Assembly: GCF_000499785.1 (NCBI RefSeq)
Contig: NZ_HG726020.1
Coordinates: 771,515-835,514 of the forward strand
Reading direction: 5' to 3'
Source of the DNA: Bacteroides neonati
GTDB lineage: Bacteria; Bacteroidota; Bacteroidia; Bacteroidales; Bacteroidaceae
DNA length: 64,000 bases
The stretch's first letter is position 1. Every line of letters starts with the position of its first letter. The notes beneath the pieces were generated by a model. The model was not told the origin of the DNA, did no database searches, and saw nothing but the letters and a program-made list of their open reading frames with translations. Shown piece after piece: positions 9,434-16,638 of the stretch. A program made the position numbers and the translations under genes.

Positions 9434-9441
9434 GATATTTG
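9434..9441 (+). promoter_or_regulatory. Possible -7 element of the DNA glycosylase gene
   Basis: GATATTTG matches seven of eight positions of TAnnTTTG and lies 20 bp before the ATG at 9462, in the 87-bp divergent gap shared with the porin gene. Confidence 0.4.
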
Positions 9442-9461
9442 CACGAAAAAGAACTGAGATT

Positions 9462-10046
9462 ATGGAACAGCCGTTAGTTGAAAAGCATCCGTTAGCCCCC
9501 TTTTTGCCTGCTCAAGCTAAACTATTGATGCTGGGTAGTTTTCCACCACAAAAGAAAAGATGGTCGATGGACTTTTACTATCCAAACTTAAACAATGATA
9601 TGTGGCGCATTGTCGGGATGCTATTCTTCGACAATAAAGATTACTTTCTCAACGAGAGCCGCAAAGCCTTTTGTGCCGATCCCATCATACATTTTCTCGA
9701 ACAACGGGGCATTGCTATATTCGACACCGCCACTTCAATTCGCCGCTTACAGGACAATGCTTCGGATAAGTTTCTCGAAGTAGTAGAACCGACCGATATC
9801 GCCCGGTTACTTCACGAGCTTCCGCAATGCAAAGCCATCGTGACTACGGGACAGAAGGCAACCGACACTTTGCGGCAACAACTATCTGTTGCCGAACCCA
9901 AGGTAGGCGACTTTAGCGAATTCGTTTTCGAAGGTCGTGCCATGAGGCTCTATCGTATGCCCTCTTCGTCGCGTGCCTATCCATTGGCATTGGTCAAGAA
10001 AGCGGCTGCTTATCGCATCATGTTTCAGGATTTACAAATGCTTTGA
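9462..10046 (+). CDS. Uracil-DNA glycosylase superfamily protein
   Basis: A 194-residue soluble protein. LMLGSFPPQKKR near residues 22-33 matches the first active-site motif of the glycosylase fold (GSFPG-like), and PSSSRAY near residue 170 fits the C-terminal substrate-binding loop. This pattern is seen in the hypoxanthine/deoxyinosine and mismatch glycosylase branches, so removal of deaminated bases in DNA repair is expected; the exact lesion is unknown. The ArsC-like gene begins 22 nt downstream and may be co-transcribed. Confidence 0.8.
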   Translation: MEQPLVEKHPLAPFLPAQAKLLMLGSFPPQKKRWSMDFYYPNLNNDMWRIVGMLFFDNKDYFLNESRKAFCADPIIHFLEQRGIAIFDTATSIRRLQDNASDKFLEVVEPTDIARLLHELPQCKAIVTTGQKATDTLRQQLSVAEPKVGDFSEFVFEGRAMRLYRMPSSSRAYPLALVKKAAAYRIMFQDLQML

Positions 10047-10068
10047 TACACTTTTAAAATACAAACAG

Positions 10069-10422
10069 ATGAAACCAATCTTTTTGCAATATCCAGCCTG
10101 TAGTACTTGCCAGAAAGCAAAGAAATGGCTGACGGAAAACAACATGGAGTACACGAACCGCCTCATCGTCGAAGATCGTCCCACCGTAGCGGAGCTAACC
10201 CAATGGATTTCACAAAGCGGACTCCCGATTAAGCGTTTCTTCAATACCAGCGGCGTGGTATATAAAGAGCTAAAGCTCAGCGAAAAGCTATCTTCGATGA
10301 GCGACGAAGAGCAAATAGCTTTACTTGCCACCAATGGTAAACTGGTGAAGCGTCCTCTGCTGGTTACCGACAAGCAAGTGCTTGTAGGCTTTAAGGCCGA
10401 TGAATGGGAAAGATTAAAATAA
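10069..10422 (+). CDS. ArsC/Spx-family thioredoxin-fold protein
   Basis: A 117-residue protein with a CxxC motif (Cys11, Cys14, in PACSTCQKAKKW) and conserved features of the arsenate reductase/Spx family, including RFFNTSG and KRPLLV. In the family the first Cys is the redox nucleophile; whether this member reduces arsenate or acts otherwise is undetermined. An upstream in-frame extension exists, but it overlaps the glycosylase end, and the ATG at 10069 matches the family start. There is no arsenic operon around it, so a real arsenic role is doubtful. Confidence 0.88.
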   Translation: MKPIFLQYPACSTCQKAKKWLTENNMEYTNRLIVEDRPTVAELTQWISQSGLPIKRFFNTSGVVYKELKLSEKLSSMSDEEQIALLATNGKLVKRPLLVTDKQVLVGFKADEWERLK

Positions 10423-10445
10423 TTAATCATTTCTTTACGAAAGTT

Positions 10446-10476
10446 CTTGGAAGTTCGAAAAGTTCTATTACCTTTG
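10446..10476 (+). promoter_or_regulatory. Predicted tRNA-Trp promoter
   Basis: TACCTTTG (10469-10476) is a perfect -7 element with CTTG at 10446-10449 at the right distance. The start would be about 6-8 bp before the tRNA. Confidence 0.65.
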
Positions 10477-10487
10477 CACCCGCAATT

Positions 10488-10560
10488 ACGGGAGTAGCTC
10501 AGTTGGTAGAGCACCGGTCTCCAAAACCGGGTGTCGGGAGTTCGAGCCTCTCCTCCCGTG
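10488..10560 (+). tRNA. trnW: tRNA-Trp (anticodon CCA)
   Basis: A full cloverleaf of 73 nt: acceptor ACGGGAG/CTCCCGT, D arm GCTC/GAGC, anticodon stem CCGGT/ACCGG with loop CTCCAAA (anticodon CCA), T arm with TTCGAGC, discriminator G. The 3' CCA is not encoded. It has its own promoter and terminator, so it is an independent single-tRNA transcript. Confidence 0.97.
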
Positions 10561-10561
10561 C

Positions 10562-10600
10562 AAAGAGCGCTATAAATCATCGATTTATAGCGCTCTTTCT
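10562..10600 (+). terminator. Terminator of tRNA-Trp
   Basis: Perfect 17-bp inverted repeat beginning AAAGAGCGCTATAAATC with a 3-nt loop and T-rich tail. It starts one base after the mature tRNA end plus one and is symmetrical, so it may also stop the convergent pyridoxamine kinase transcript. Confidence 0.9.
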
Positions 10601-10619
10601 TTATCCGATCAACGGTTTA

Positions 10620-11492
10620 TCAAATTAGTTCGTAGCTACTGCTTTGTATCGGCATATCCAGATTATGCAACACCTTCTCCAATAGAATACCTTCCCGGTT
10701 ATCATATTCATAGCCAAACGTAGCGCGAATGCCTTGCAAAATAAACTGTGTAGCCCGGTCGAGCGCGATAGGCAGGCTATCACCCTGCATCAACGCACCG
10801 GTAATGACACTGGTAAAGGTGTCTCCCGTGCCGGGATAATGGGCGGGCAAGTAAGGGCAAGTCACCTTCCAGTACCGGTTGCCTTGCCTGTTGTAAGCAT
10901 AGACCGAAGTTTTATGGCTGTCGCTCAGTACGGGCACACTGGTAATGATAACTATCTCGGGGCCCATATCAGAGAGGTGACGAAGATAATGCTTCAGCTC
11001 TTCGTCGGTATTCTTTTCTTTATGGGGTTCGCCCAATAAGTAAAACAGTTCGGTCATATTGGGGGTAATCACATCGGCTTTGGTGATGAGTTGCCGCATC
11101 TGCTGCACCATTGTTTCGTCGAAGTTGGTATAAAGCTTACCGTTATCGCCCAACACCGGATCGACTACCACCAAGCTGTCATTGCGGCGAAAATCGTCGA
11201 TAAAGTCGCACACAACCTGTACCTGCCGGGGCGAACCCAGATAGCCTGTATAGAAGGCATCGAACTGAAAGCCCAATCGTGTCCACTCGGAAATAATGCG
11301 AGGCATCTCATCCGTGAGGTCGAGAAAGGTAAAGTCGGGGTATTGCGTATGGTTAGACAAGATGGCCGTAGGAAGCGGACAGACCTGAAAACCCATGGAA
11401 GAGAGAACCGGAATAACGACCGTAAGAGAGACCCGACCTACTCCTGAGAGGTCGTGTACTGCTGCTATTTTCTTTACTTTATTTGCATACAT
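10620..11492 (-). CDS. Pyridoxamine/pyridoxal kinase
   Basis: A 290-residue ribokinase-fold kinase of the PdxY/PdxK type, which phosphorylates vitamin B6 vitamers with ATP. HDLSGVGR near the N-terminus and the anion-hole motif GTGDTF near residue 231 are diagnostic. The ATG at 11492 is preferred over the one at 11519, because the latter overlaps the end of the upstream gene and the protein from 11492 matches the family start. It lies 13 nt downstream of the phosphodiester glycosidase gene on the same strand, so the two are probably co-transcribed. Confidence 0.9.
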   Translation of the reverse strand: MYANKVKKIAAVHDLSGVGRVSLTVVIPVLSSMGFQVCPLPTAILSNHTQYPDFTFLDLTDEMPRIISEWTRLGFQFDAFYTGYLGSPRQVQVVCDFIDDFRRNDSLVVVDPVLGDNGKLYTNFDETMVQQMRQLITKADVITPNMTELFYLLGEPHKEKNTDEELKHYLRHLSDMGPEIVIITSVPVLSDSHKTSVYAYNRQGNRYWKVTCPYLPAHYPGTGDTFTSVITGALMQGDSLPIALDRATQFILQGIRATFGYEYDNREGILLEKVLHNLDMPIQSSSYELI

Positions 11493-11505
11493 GCTGGTTC
11501 GATAT

Positions 11506-12357
11506 TTAATGGTAAACACAAAGTGAGTTGGCTACAGCGCGCTCGCCTTGGCTATCGTACTGCCTGTTATCGCAAGGTTTGTTCAAGACCCCGTTATCGG
11601 GTGCAGAGGCGCTCCACAACGTGGTAGAACCTCCTCCATCCAGGTTCAGGGCATTCTTCCCTCCCAATATACGCAACAGATGCGCCAACTCGGCGATGCG
11701 TATGCCTTCGGCTTTTCCCTTGAAACGACCGTCGACAGTAACCAGCAGTACCTTACCGTCTTTTAACTGGCACACAGCACTGCGGGGATGTCTGGTATTA
11801 ACAAAGTTCTGGTTGCAACTGTTCAAATCGCAAGGCGCACCGTCGAGCAACATCAAAGGTCCGGAGGCAAGCACCGTTCCTTTCTTGGCATTCCATTGCC
11901 GTTCCACCTGCGTGTTCCACGGTATCAACTCTATCTTTCCTTTGCGGAGATGAATGGCACCGGTCACTACCGTCGATAGCGCACCGGCGTTGGTCGAATC
12001 GATCACTACCCCCTCTTTGCGCAAGTAGCAAACCGAGTTTCCTTTTCGTATATCGAAGTAAGAGCCATTGATAGCAGCAACGGCTCCTGCGGCATGTGCT
12101 GCCTTACTGGTTTCCGCCTTAGGGGAATGAACCAATACGTCGAAACGATATTTCTTCGGTGTGATCTCAAGAATGGTAATGTGCTGCGGAACACCATACA
12201 GCGATGCGAATTCGGCTTCTTTGCATAGCATCCCTTTGCGAAGAGGGGTTTGTCGCCAAGAGGCATGCACAATGGCCAATGAGTCGGCCGGTGTTTGTGC
12301 TGCAAGTTCGAAAACGGTCGTTAGGAAAAAGAGAAAAAGAAAGAGCTTACATTTCAT
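11506..12357 (-). CDS. Phosphodiester glycosidase family protein (DUF2233/NAGPA-like)
   Basis: A 283-residue exported protein starting at the ATG at 12357 with a clear signal peptide (hydrophobic residues 4-17, cleavage near ELAAQ). The body has the NAGPA/DUF2233 motifs: AAINGSYFD, a TRHPRSAVC segment and NLDGGGSTTL. The family removes GlcNAc from phosphodiesters in animals and acts on exopolysaccharides or cell-wall sugars in bacteria; the substrate here is unknown. The frame extends 47 codons upstream, but that stretch lacks a signal peptide at its start and runs into the divergent promoter region. Confidence 0.85.
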   Translation of the reverse strand: MKCKLFLFLFFLTTVFELAAQTPADSLAIVHASWRQTPLRKGMLCKEAEFASLYGVPQHITILEITPKKYRFDVLVHSPKAETSKAAHAAGAVAAINGSYFDIRKGNSVCYLRKEGVVIDSTNAGALSTVVTGAIHLRKGKIELIPWNTQVERQWNAKKGTVLASGPLMLLDGAPCDLNSCNQNFVNTRHPRSAVCQLKDGKVLLVTVDGRFKGKAEGIRIAELAHLLRILGGKNALNLDGGGSTTLWSASAPDNGVLNKPCDNRQYDSQGERAVANSLCVYH

Positions 12358-12462
12358 AACAGATGTATTAAAAGACTGTTGAATCGGGTTATCACTGGCA
12401 AAAATACCGTTTTTTGTTGTCCGACAAAAGGAATGAACGATTATTATTCCGTCTCGCCAACA

Positions 12463-12494
12463 TTTGGCAGAGTCGATTCCAACCTGTATCTTTG
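12463..12494 (+). promoter_or_regulatory. Predicted promoter of the ybaN-like gene (leaderless)
   Basis: TTTG (12463-12466), 20 bp spacer, TATCTTTG (12487-12494): a full consensus match. The -7 element ends only 4 bp before the ATG at 12499, so the transcript would start at or next to the start codon. Confidence 0.7.
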
Positions 12495-12498
12495 CCAC

Positions 12499-12861
12499 AT
12501 GAAAACCTTATGTATCATCTTAGGCAGCTTCTCTTTAGCATTGGGCATCATTGGTATTTTCGTACCGTTGCTTCCCACCACACCCTTTCTGCTACTCACT
12601 GCGGCACTCTACTTCAAAGCTTCGCCGCGGTTGTATCAGTGGTTATTGAGCCAGAAACGTCTGGGGCCATACATCCGTAACTATCGCGAAAACAAAGCGA
12701 TTCCCCTGCGTGCCAAAATTACTTCGCTCCTATTAATGTGGGGAACGATGCTTTATTGCATCTTCTTCCTCATTCCGCTTATATGGGTCAAAGTACTTCT
12801 GTTCGTTATTGCAGCAGGGGTCACTTATCATATTCTCTCTTTCAAAACATTGAAAAAGTGA
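12499..12861 (+). CDS. YbaN-like inner-membrane protein (DUF454)
   Basis: A 120-residue membrane protein with about three hydrophobic helices. GxxGxxxPLLPTTPFLLL in the first half and the following SPR-WL-Y motif are typical of the DUF454/YbaN family, whose function is unknown. The start at 12499 matches the family N-terminus and there is no later Met before the conserved block. A consensus promoter ends 4 bp upstream. The 3' end overlaps the convergent nucleosidase gene by 34 bp. Confidence 0.85.
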   Translation: MKTLCIILGSFSLALGIIGIFVPLLPTTPFLLLTAALYFKASPRLYQWLLSQKRLGPYIRNYRENKAIPLRAKITSLLLMWGTMLYCIFFLIPLIWVKVLLFVIAAGVTYHILSFKTLKK

Positions 12862-13394
12862 CTAAGACCTTCGCGGGCATCGGCTAGTTTATCTTCCCAA
12901 TGCTTCACGGAGTTCTGTCCGACCACGTCTGTTACATACTTCACAGAGATAAACGGTATCTCTTTGGCACGGCATACAAACGCTTCTGCGTAGGCTTCCA
13001 TATCGATAACATCGCCCTCGACGTGGGTCAGCTCAGTTAAGAATCCGTCGCCTGTATTACACGTTCCCTCTTCGGTCCAGTCGGTGCAATAGCCCTTTTC
13101 GGCAAGTAGTGGCGACGAATCTATTTGCCACTCCATTCCCAAATCGGTTAGTTTTCGCATATCGCGATCTACAAACCGGCGACAGACAAAGATGTCTCCT
13201 ACCCGGTGATTGACCGTACCTGCCGTACCCAGATTAATGACCAAATCGGGATGTACCTGATTGATCGCTTCGGAAAGATGATAAGCTGCTTTGACCTTTC
13301 CGATGCCCGTACGCACGTAATACAACTCGGCATCGGGCCACTTAATCTCTGTAAATTCGCCTTGAACGGCGTTGGTTACCAGTATTTTCAACAT
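12828..13394 (-). CDS. Nucleosidase of the MTA/SAH (PNP-UDP) family
   Basis: A 188-residue protein of the nucleoside phosphorylase/hydrolase fold. It has NLGTAGTVN, the ribose-binding VIDMEAYAEA (catalytic-type Met-Glu) and KYVTDVVGQ (catalytic-type Asp), as in MTA/SAH nucleosidases and futalosine hydrolases. It is shorter than MtnN (about 230 residues). The likely reaction is N-glycosidic bond hydrolysis of methylthioadenosine, S-adenosylhomocysteine or a related nucleoside. It is the third gene of an operon, 5 nt after the regulator, and overlaps the convergent ybaN-like gene by 34 bp. Confidence 0.85.
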   Translation of the reverse strand: MLKILVTNAVQGEFTEIKWPDAELYYVRTGIGKVKAAYHLSEAINQVHPDLVINLGTAGTVNHRVGDIFVCRRFVDRDMRKLTDLGMEWQIDSSPLLAEKGYCTDWTEEGTCNTGDGFLTELTHVEGDVIDMEAYAEAFVCRAKEIPFISVKYVTDVVGQNSVKHWEDKLADAREGLSHFFNVLKERI

Positions 13395-13399
13395 ACAAT

Positions 13400-13687
13400 C
13401 TATTTTTTAATGATATAACTCTTCAGTGCTTCTACATATTCCTCAAAAGCATCGACCCCTTGCGGAGTTATTTTGCAGACGGTACAAGGCATTTTGCCCT
13501 TAAACATCTTGGTCACCTCCACATAGCCCGCCTTATTCAACTTATCAATCTGCACGCTAAGGTTGCCTGCCGTTGCTTTGGTTTGCTGGCGAATATAGAC
13601 AAAGTCGGCCTCTTCGACAGATATAAGCAACGACATCACAGCCAAGCGCAGTTCGGAGTGGAGTAACGGATTTAGTTCTTTAAACAT
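13400..13687 (-). CDS. Winged-helix transcriptional regulator (HTH_34-like)
   Basis: A 95-residue single-domain protein with the N-terminal pattern LHSELRLAVMSLL and a recognition segment TAGNLSVQIDKLNKAGYV, typical of small MarR/ArsR-like winged-helix regulators (HTH_34, DUF2087-like). No ligand-binding domain is visible. The start overlaps the upstream membrane-protein gene by 8 nt. A 14-bp palindrome over the predicted start of this operon is a candidate autoregulatory site. Confidence 0.88.
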   Translation of the reverse strand: MFKELNPLLHSELRLAVMSLLISVEEADFVYIRQQTKATAGNLSVQIDKLNKAGYVEVTKMFKGKMPCTVCKITPQGVDAFEEYVEALKSYIIKK

Positions 13688-14291
13688 ATTGTTTCTTTTC
13701 GTTTAATACTTGCTCTCTGGGTACATCACGATTCAATAAATGACCGGGAATAATCATCATAATAACAAAAATTGCAGCAAAAATAAGAATTTGTTCCTCT
13801 CCTTTTACAACCAAGCAAAGAAAAGAGAGCAGAATGCCTGTTATACCAAAACCGATATAGGTTTTGTAGCTGGCGATGCAGCCGGTCAGCGTCACTCCCA
13901 TACTCATGATGAGGCTAATCAAAAACAAGATGGAGAAAGTGCCCGGAAGGAGCACGCAGGCCACCGAAAGCCCCCAGCCAACCAAACCCAATACCATCCA
14001 TACCTGATTGATGACCCGGTCGAAGTAAGTTCGTTTAAGCGACTTCTGACTCAACCCCAGTCGCCACATAGCCAAACAACCTCCTACCGGAATTAAAAAC
14101 CACAACCAAGCCACCTCATGATAGCCGGTCAACGCAAATCCGGTATAAACCAGCAGGGAAACAATCACTGTGATATACCCCCAAATGAGAGAAAAGCTAC
14201 CGGCTTTGTATGCTACACTTTTTCTTGAATCACGAATTACTTGCGAGATAAGTTCTAAACTTTCTTGCTCACTCATTTTTTTGTCTTCCAT
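13680..14291 (-). CDS. Multi-pass membrane protein of unknown function
   Basis: A 203-residue protein with a short charged N-terminus (SEQESLELISQVIRDSRKS) and about six membrane segments. It is the first gene of the operon with the winged-helix regulator. Such membrane-protein/HTH_34 pairs are recurrent in Bacteroidota, where the membrane protein may sense a signal; that is inference. ATG at 14276 is an alternative start. I recognise no enzymatic motif. Confidence 0.8.
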   Translation of the reverse strand: MEDKKMSEQESLELISQVIRDSRKSVAYKAGSFSLIWGYITVIVSLLVYTGFALTGYHEVAWLWFLIPVGGCLAMWRLGLSQKSLKRTYFDRVINQVWMVLGLVGWGLSVACVLLPGTFSILFLISLIMSMGVTLTGCIASYKTYIGFGITGILLSFLCLVVKGEEQILIFAAIFVIMMIIPGHLLNRDVPREQVLNEKKQYV

Positions 14292-14499
14292 TGTTATTCT
14301 TTTTTTTAAGTTTATTCTAAGTTTTGTTTATTCATTTACTTCCAGTTGCTTTACAACAAGCAAAAACAGGAAAAATCAAGGATATATCCTTGCAAAAGGC
14401 CAGAGAGGATTGCTATTCCTATCAAGGGGGGCAATAGAACTTTTACGTGGTTTCTTTTCATAAACTAAGCGTATTAAGTACATAATTCAAGTTCATTAA

Positions 14500-14513
14500 C
14501 AGATTCGAATCTG
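14500..14513. promoter_or_regulatory. 14-bp palindrome, candidate operator
   Basis: CAGATTCGAATCTG is a perfect palindrome positioned 4-17 bp downstream of the predicted minus-strand -7 element, i.e. over the expected transcription start of the membrane protein / regulator / nucleosidase operon. Confidence 0.4.
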
Positions 14514-14516
14514 CTG

Positions 14517-14547
14517 CAAATATAACTAGTTTATTTTATAAACCAAA
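14517..14547 (-). promoter_or_regulatory. Predicted promoter of the membrane protein / regulator operon
   Basis: On the minus strand: TTTG (complement of 14544-14547), 19-bp spacer, TATATTTG (complement of 14517-14524). Both elements match the consensus. The leader would be about 220 nt, unusually long, and contains a 16-bp palindrome CAAGGATATATCCTTG at 14377-14392. Confidence 0.6.
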
Positions 14548-14985
14548 TAATATTATAAATCTTTTTATAATAAAAGTATGTAAGAGATATGAAAGGTAAT
14601 TTTAATCTTTCGTCTATGAACAGATGGAGTTGGTAAATACACAAGTATCTTTGAAAAACACACGAACTATAAAACAAATAAAACGTGCAGTGAGTGAAGG
14701 AAACACAAATAGAGAACTGCACAAAATAGCGAAACAAACAACTAATTATCAACTAGATATAAAATAAATCCAAATCCATCATCAAGTTACTTTTCCTCAT
14801 CTGTAAAATAACTATTTTAATGGTGTGTTAAATACGTACTTTTCATACTAAAGAATAGGTAGTCATTCATTCCAAAAGTACGTACTTTTGGACAAGAGCA
14901 AATGAAGGAATCAGGGAAAGAGTTAATAGTGTTAAGCCATAAGCTATTCATGCGTTTTTATTACATTATCTATATACAGTCAAAA
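14548..14985. other. AT-rich gene-free stretch with a perfect 22-bp palindrome
   Basis: No convincing gene is seen. The main structure is a perfect 22-bp palindrome at 14871-14892, core CCAAAAGTACGTACTTTTGG. Its half-site ACGTACTTTT is repeated at 14834-14843, 46 bp upstream. This looks like a dimer-binding site with an extra half-site. No promoter motif could be tied to it. Confidence 0.6.
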
Positions 14986-15019
14986 AAAAGGCATTTGGAA
15001 TAATATCCAAATGCCTTTT
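14986..15019 (-). terminator. Terminator originally belonging to the surface lipoprotein operon
   Basis: Perfect 14-bp stem (AAAAGGCATTTGGA and its complement) with a 6-nt loop, followed on the minus strand by eight T. The nearest minus-strand gene upstream is the lipoprotein ending at 16639; the IS1380 element lies exactly between. Removing the element and one target copy would place the hairpin about 30 nt after that stop codon. Confidence 0.8.
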
Positions 15020-15020
15020 A
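15016..15020. repeat. Left target-site duplication of the IS1380 element (TTTTA)
   Basis: TTTTA directly precedes the left inverted repeat; the same five bases follow the right inverted repeat at 16608-16612. It overlaps the edge of the terminator stem. Confidence 0.75.
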
Positions 15021-15054
15021 CCTTAAATCCGCAGTCATATTATTTTCAGAGAAT

Positions 15055-15092
15055 CCAAACACTTGAGGATGAATAACATCCTCAAGGTTTGG
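15055..15092. repeat. Hairpin inside the IS1380 left end
   Basis: CCAAAC-A-CTTGAGGATG pairs with CATCCTCAAGGTTTGG across a 5-nt loop, with one bulged A. There is no T-tract on either strand, so it is not a canonical terminator. It may limit transcription or translation entering the transposase gene from outside, a common feature of IS ends. Confidence 0.7.
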
Positions 15093-15153
15093 TTATGTCA
15101 CAAGATTCACCTAAATTAGTGCTACCAAACAAACCATAAAGGTACTTGTGCAT

Positions 15154-16437
15154 ATGACAACAAAAATAGCCATAAAATCAGATAATATCACTCCTTTTGG
15201 GGGTATATTTTACGCAATGGATGAATTTTCTCGTTTAGGACTGAATTCCGTGATCGATAAATCTTTAGGATTACGTTCTTCCTACGCCGGTTACCAATAT
15301 AGCGAAATTATTTCGAGCCTATTTTGGATCTACTATTGCGGCGGTGACCACATCGAAGATATCGGCAAACACCTTGGCAAACATCTTGAATTACGCCCGG
15401 ATACTGAAATCCCCAGTCCGGATACTTTATTGAGAGGCATAAAAGAACTCGCAGAATTGGATATCCACTATACTTCCCAAAAAGGAGCAAGCTATGCTTT
15501 CAATAAGGCGGAACAGCTTAATAGTTTGATGCTCGATATGCTCCTTCAAACAGAACAACTCAAGCCAAACACGCTTTATAACTTGGACTTCGACCACCAG
15601 TTTATTCCCACAGAAAAGTATGACACTCAGTATTCTTACAAGAAAAAACGTGGTTATTTCCCCGGCACGGCAACTATTGGTGGTAACATTGTTGGTGTGG
15701 AAAATCGGGCCGCAAACGCAAATGTCCGTTTTCGTCAAGCGGATACGCTCCAACGGACTTTTCGTCGTTTGGCCGATAGGGGAATATTCATAGACCGTTG
15801 CCGGATGGACTGTGGTTCTTATTCGGAAGAGATTATCCGTATGACACATGGCTACTGCAACAAGTTCTACATACGAGCCGGCAAATGTCAGTCTCTGTAT
15901 GAAGAAATGACGAAAATCACAGATTGGAAAAAAGAAGAAATCAACTTCGAGAATTATGAAGTGACCTCCATACCTTTTACTTCCTTTTTGCAAGAAGAAA
16001 ACTACCGACTTGTTATTCAAAGGCAAAAGCGTAAGGACAACCAATTGGACCTATTTGATGGTGAATACACCTATCGGTGCATCTTAACCAATGACCATGA
16101 AAGTTCTGAAAAAGACATTGTACTCTTCTACAATGCTCGTGGAGCCTGTGAAAGAACATTCGACATGATGAATAACGATTTCGGGTGGAGTCATCTTCCC
16201 TGTTCATTCCTCAAAGAGAATACAGTATTCCTGCTACTTACAGCCATGGCTAAAAACTTTTATGCTTACCTTATTGAGAAGGTTGCAGCCGTGTTTGAAG
16301 ATATTGAACCGGTAAGCCGAGTCAAACGATTTATCTTTCGATTCATTACAGTTCCTGCGAAATGGGTAAAGACAGGCAGACAATGGGTACTCAATATTTA
16401 TTCCGACAAACCATACAAGTTGCTTTGGAGTCCGTAA
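15154..16437 (+). CDS. IS1380-family transposase
   Basis: A 427-residue transposase from the ATG at 15154 (a GTG two codons earlier is possible). Family features: LDFDHQFIP, an Asp in DRCRMDCGSYSEE, and ACERTFDMMNNDFGW carrying the catalytic Glu, matching the DDE arrangement of IS1380. The gene is intact with no frameshift. It is transcribed toward the 3' end of the lipoprotein gene, so it would be antisense to read-through from that gene. Confidence 0.95.
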   Translation: MTTKIAIKSDNITPFGGIFYAMDEFSRLGLNSVIDKSLGLRSSYAGYQYSEIISSLFWIYYCGGDHIEDIGKHLGKHLELRPDTEIPSPDTLLRGIKELAELDIHYTSQKGASYAFNKAEQLNSLMLDMLLQTEQLKPNTLYNLDFDHQFIPTEKYDTQYSYKKKRGYFPGTATIGGNIVGVENRAANANVRFRQADTLQRTFRRLADRGIFIDRCRMDCGSYSEEIIRMTHGYCNKFYIRAGKCQSLYEEMTKITDWKKEEINFENYEVTSIPFTSFLQEENYRLVIQRQKRKDNQLDLFDGEYTYRCILTNDHESSEKDIVLFYNARGACERTFDMMNNDFGWSHLPCSFLKENTVFLLLTAMAKNFYAYLIEKVAAVFEDIEPVSRVKRFIFRFITVPAKWVKTGRQWVLNIYSDKPYKLLWSP

Positions 16438-16607
16438 AAACAACTTTTCGTGGGATTACTTATGCCTTCAGCTAACTGGGGAAAGGGGAAGCTATGCCCT
16501 ATAACCTGAAATCAAGGAGAAAAGCAGGGGGAAAAGCTACGAGTAGGAACTATTAGGTGAATTAAATCGCTATTTGAATCAGTTATAAATTAGCTGCGGA
16601 TTTGAGG

Positions 16608-16612
16608 TTTTA
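16608..16612. repeat. Right target-site duplication of the IS1380 element (TTTTA)
   Basis: Same five bases as at 15016-15020, immediately outside the right inverted repeat. Confidence 0.75.
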
Positions 16613-16638
16613 CATTAGCAGAGTTATCTAATCAAAAC

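Larger units (their letters stand above)
15021..16607 (+). mobile_element. Complete IS1380-family insertion sequence
   Basis: A 1587-bp element with terminal inverted repeats CCTTAAATCCGCAG (15021-15034) and the complement of CTGCGGATTTGAGG (16594-16607), 13 of 14 matching, and a 5-bp duplication TTTTA on both sides. One intact transposase fills most of it. A strong hairpin at 15055-15092 lies between the left end and the gene. Intact ends, gene and duplication indicate a recent, probably still functional insertion, located between a lipoprotein gene and its terminator. Confidence 0.93.

Noticed and set aside
10069-10422. Arsenic resistance locus
   Set aside because: Only a lone ArsC/Spx-like gene; no arsenite pump, arsR or chaperone nearby.
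14531-14752. A 73-residue minus-strand frame, hydrophobic
   Set aside because: Antisense to the previous frame, biased by AT-rich sequence, and overlaps the predicted operon promoter.
14624-14767. A 47-residue plus-strand open frame starting MELVNTQVSLKNTR
   Set aside because: The region is AT-rich, the frame has no promoter match and no terminator, and it can be explained by chance; kept only as a note.
15055-15092. Rho-independent terminator in the IS1380 left end
   Set aside because: The hairpin is strong, but neither strand has a T-tract after it; kept as a hairpin feature.
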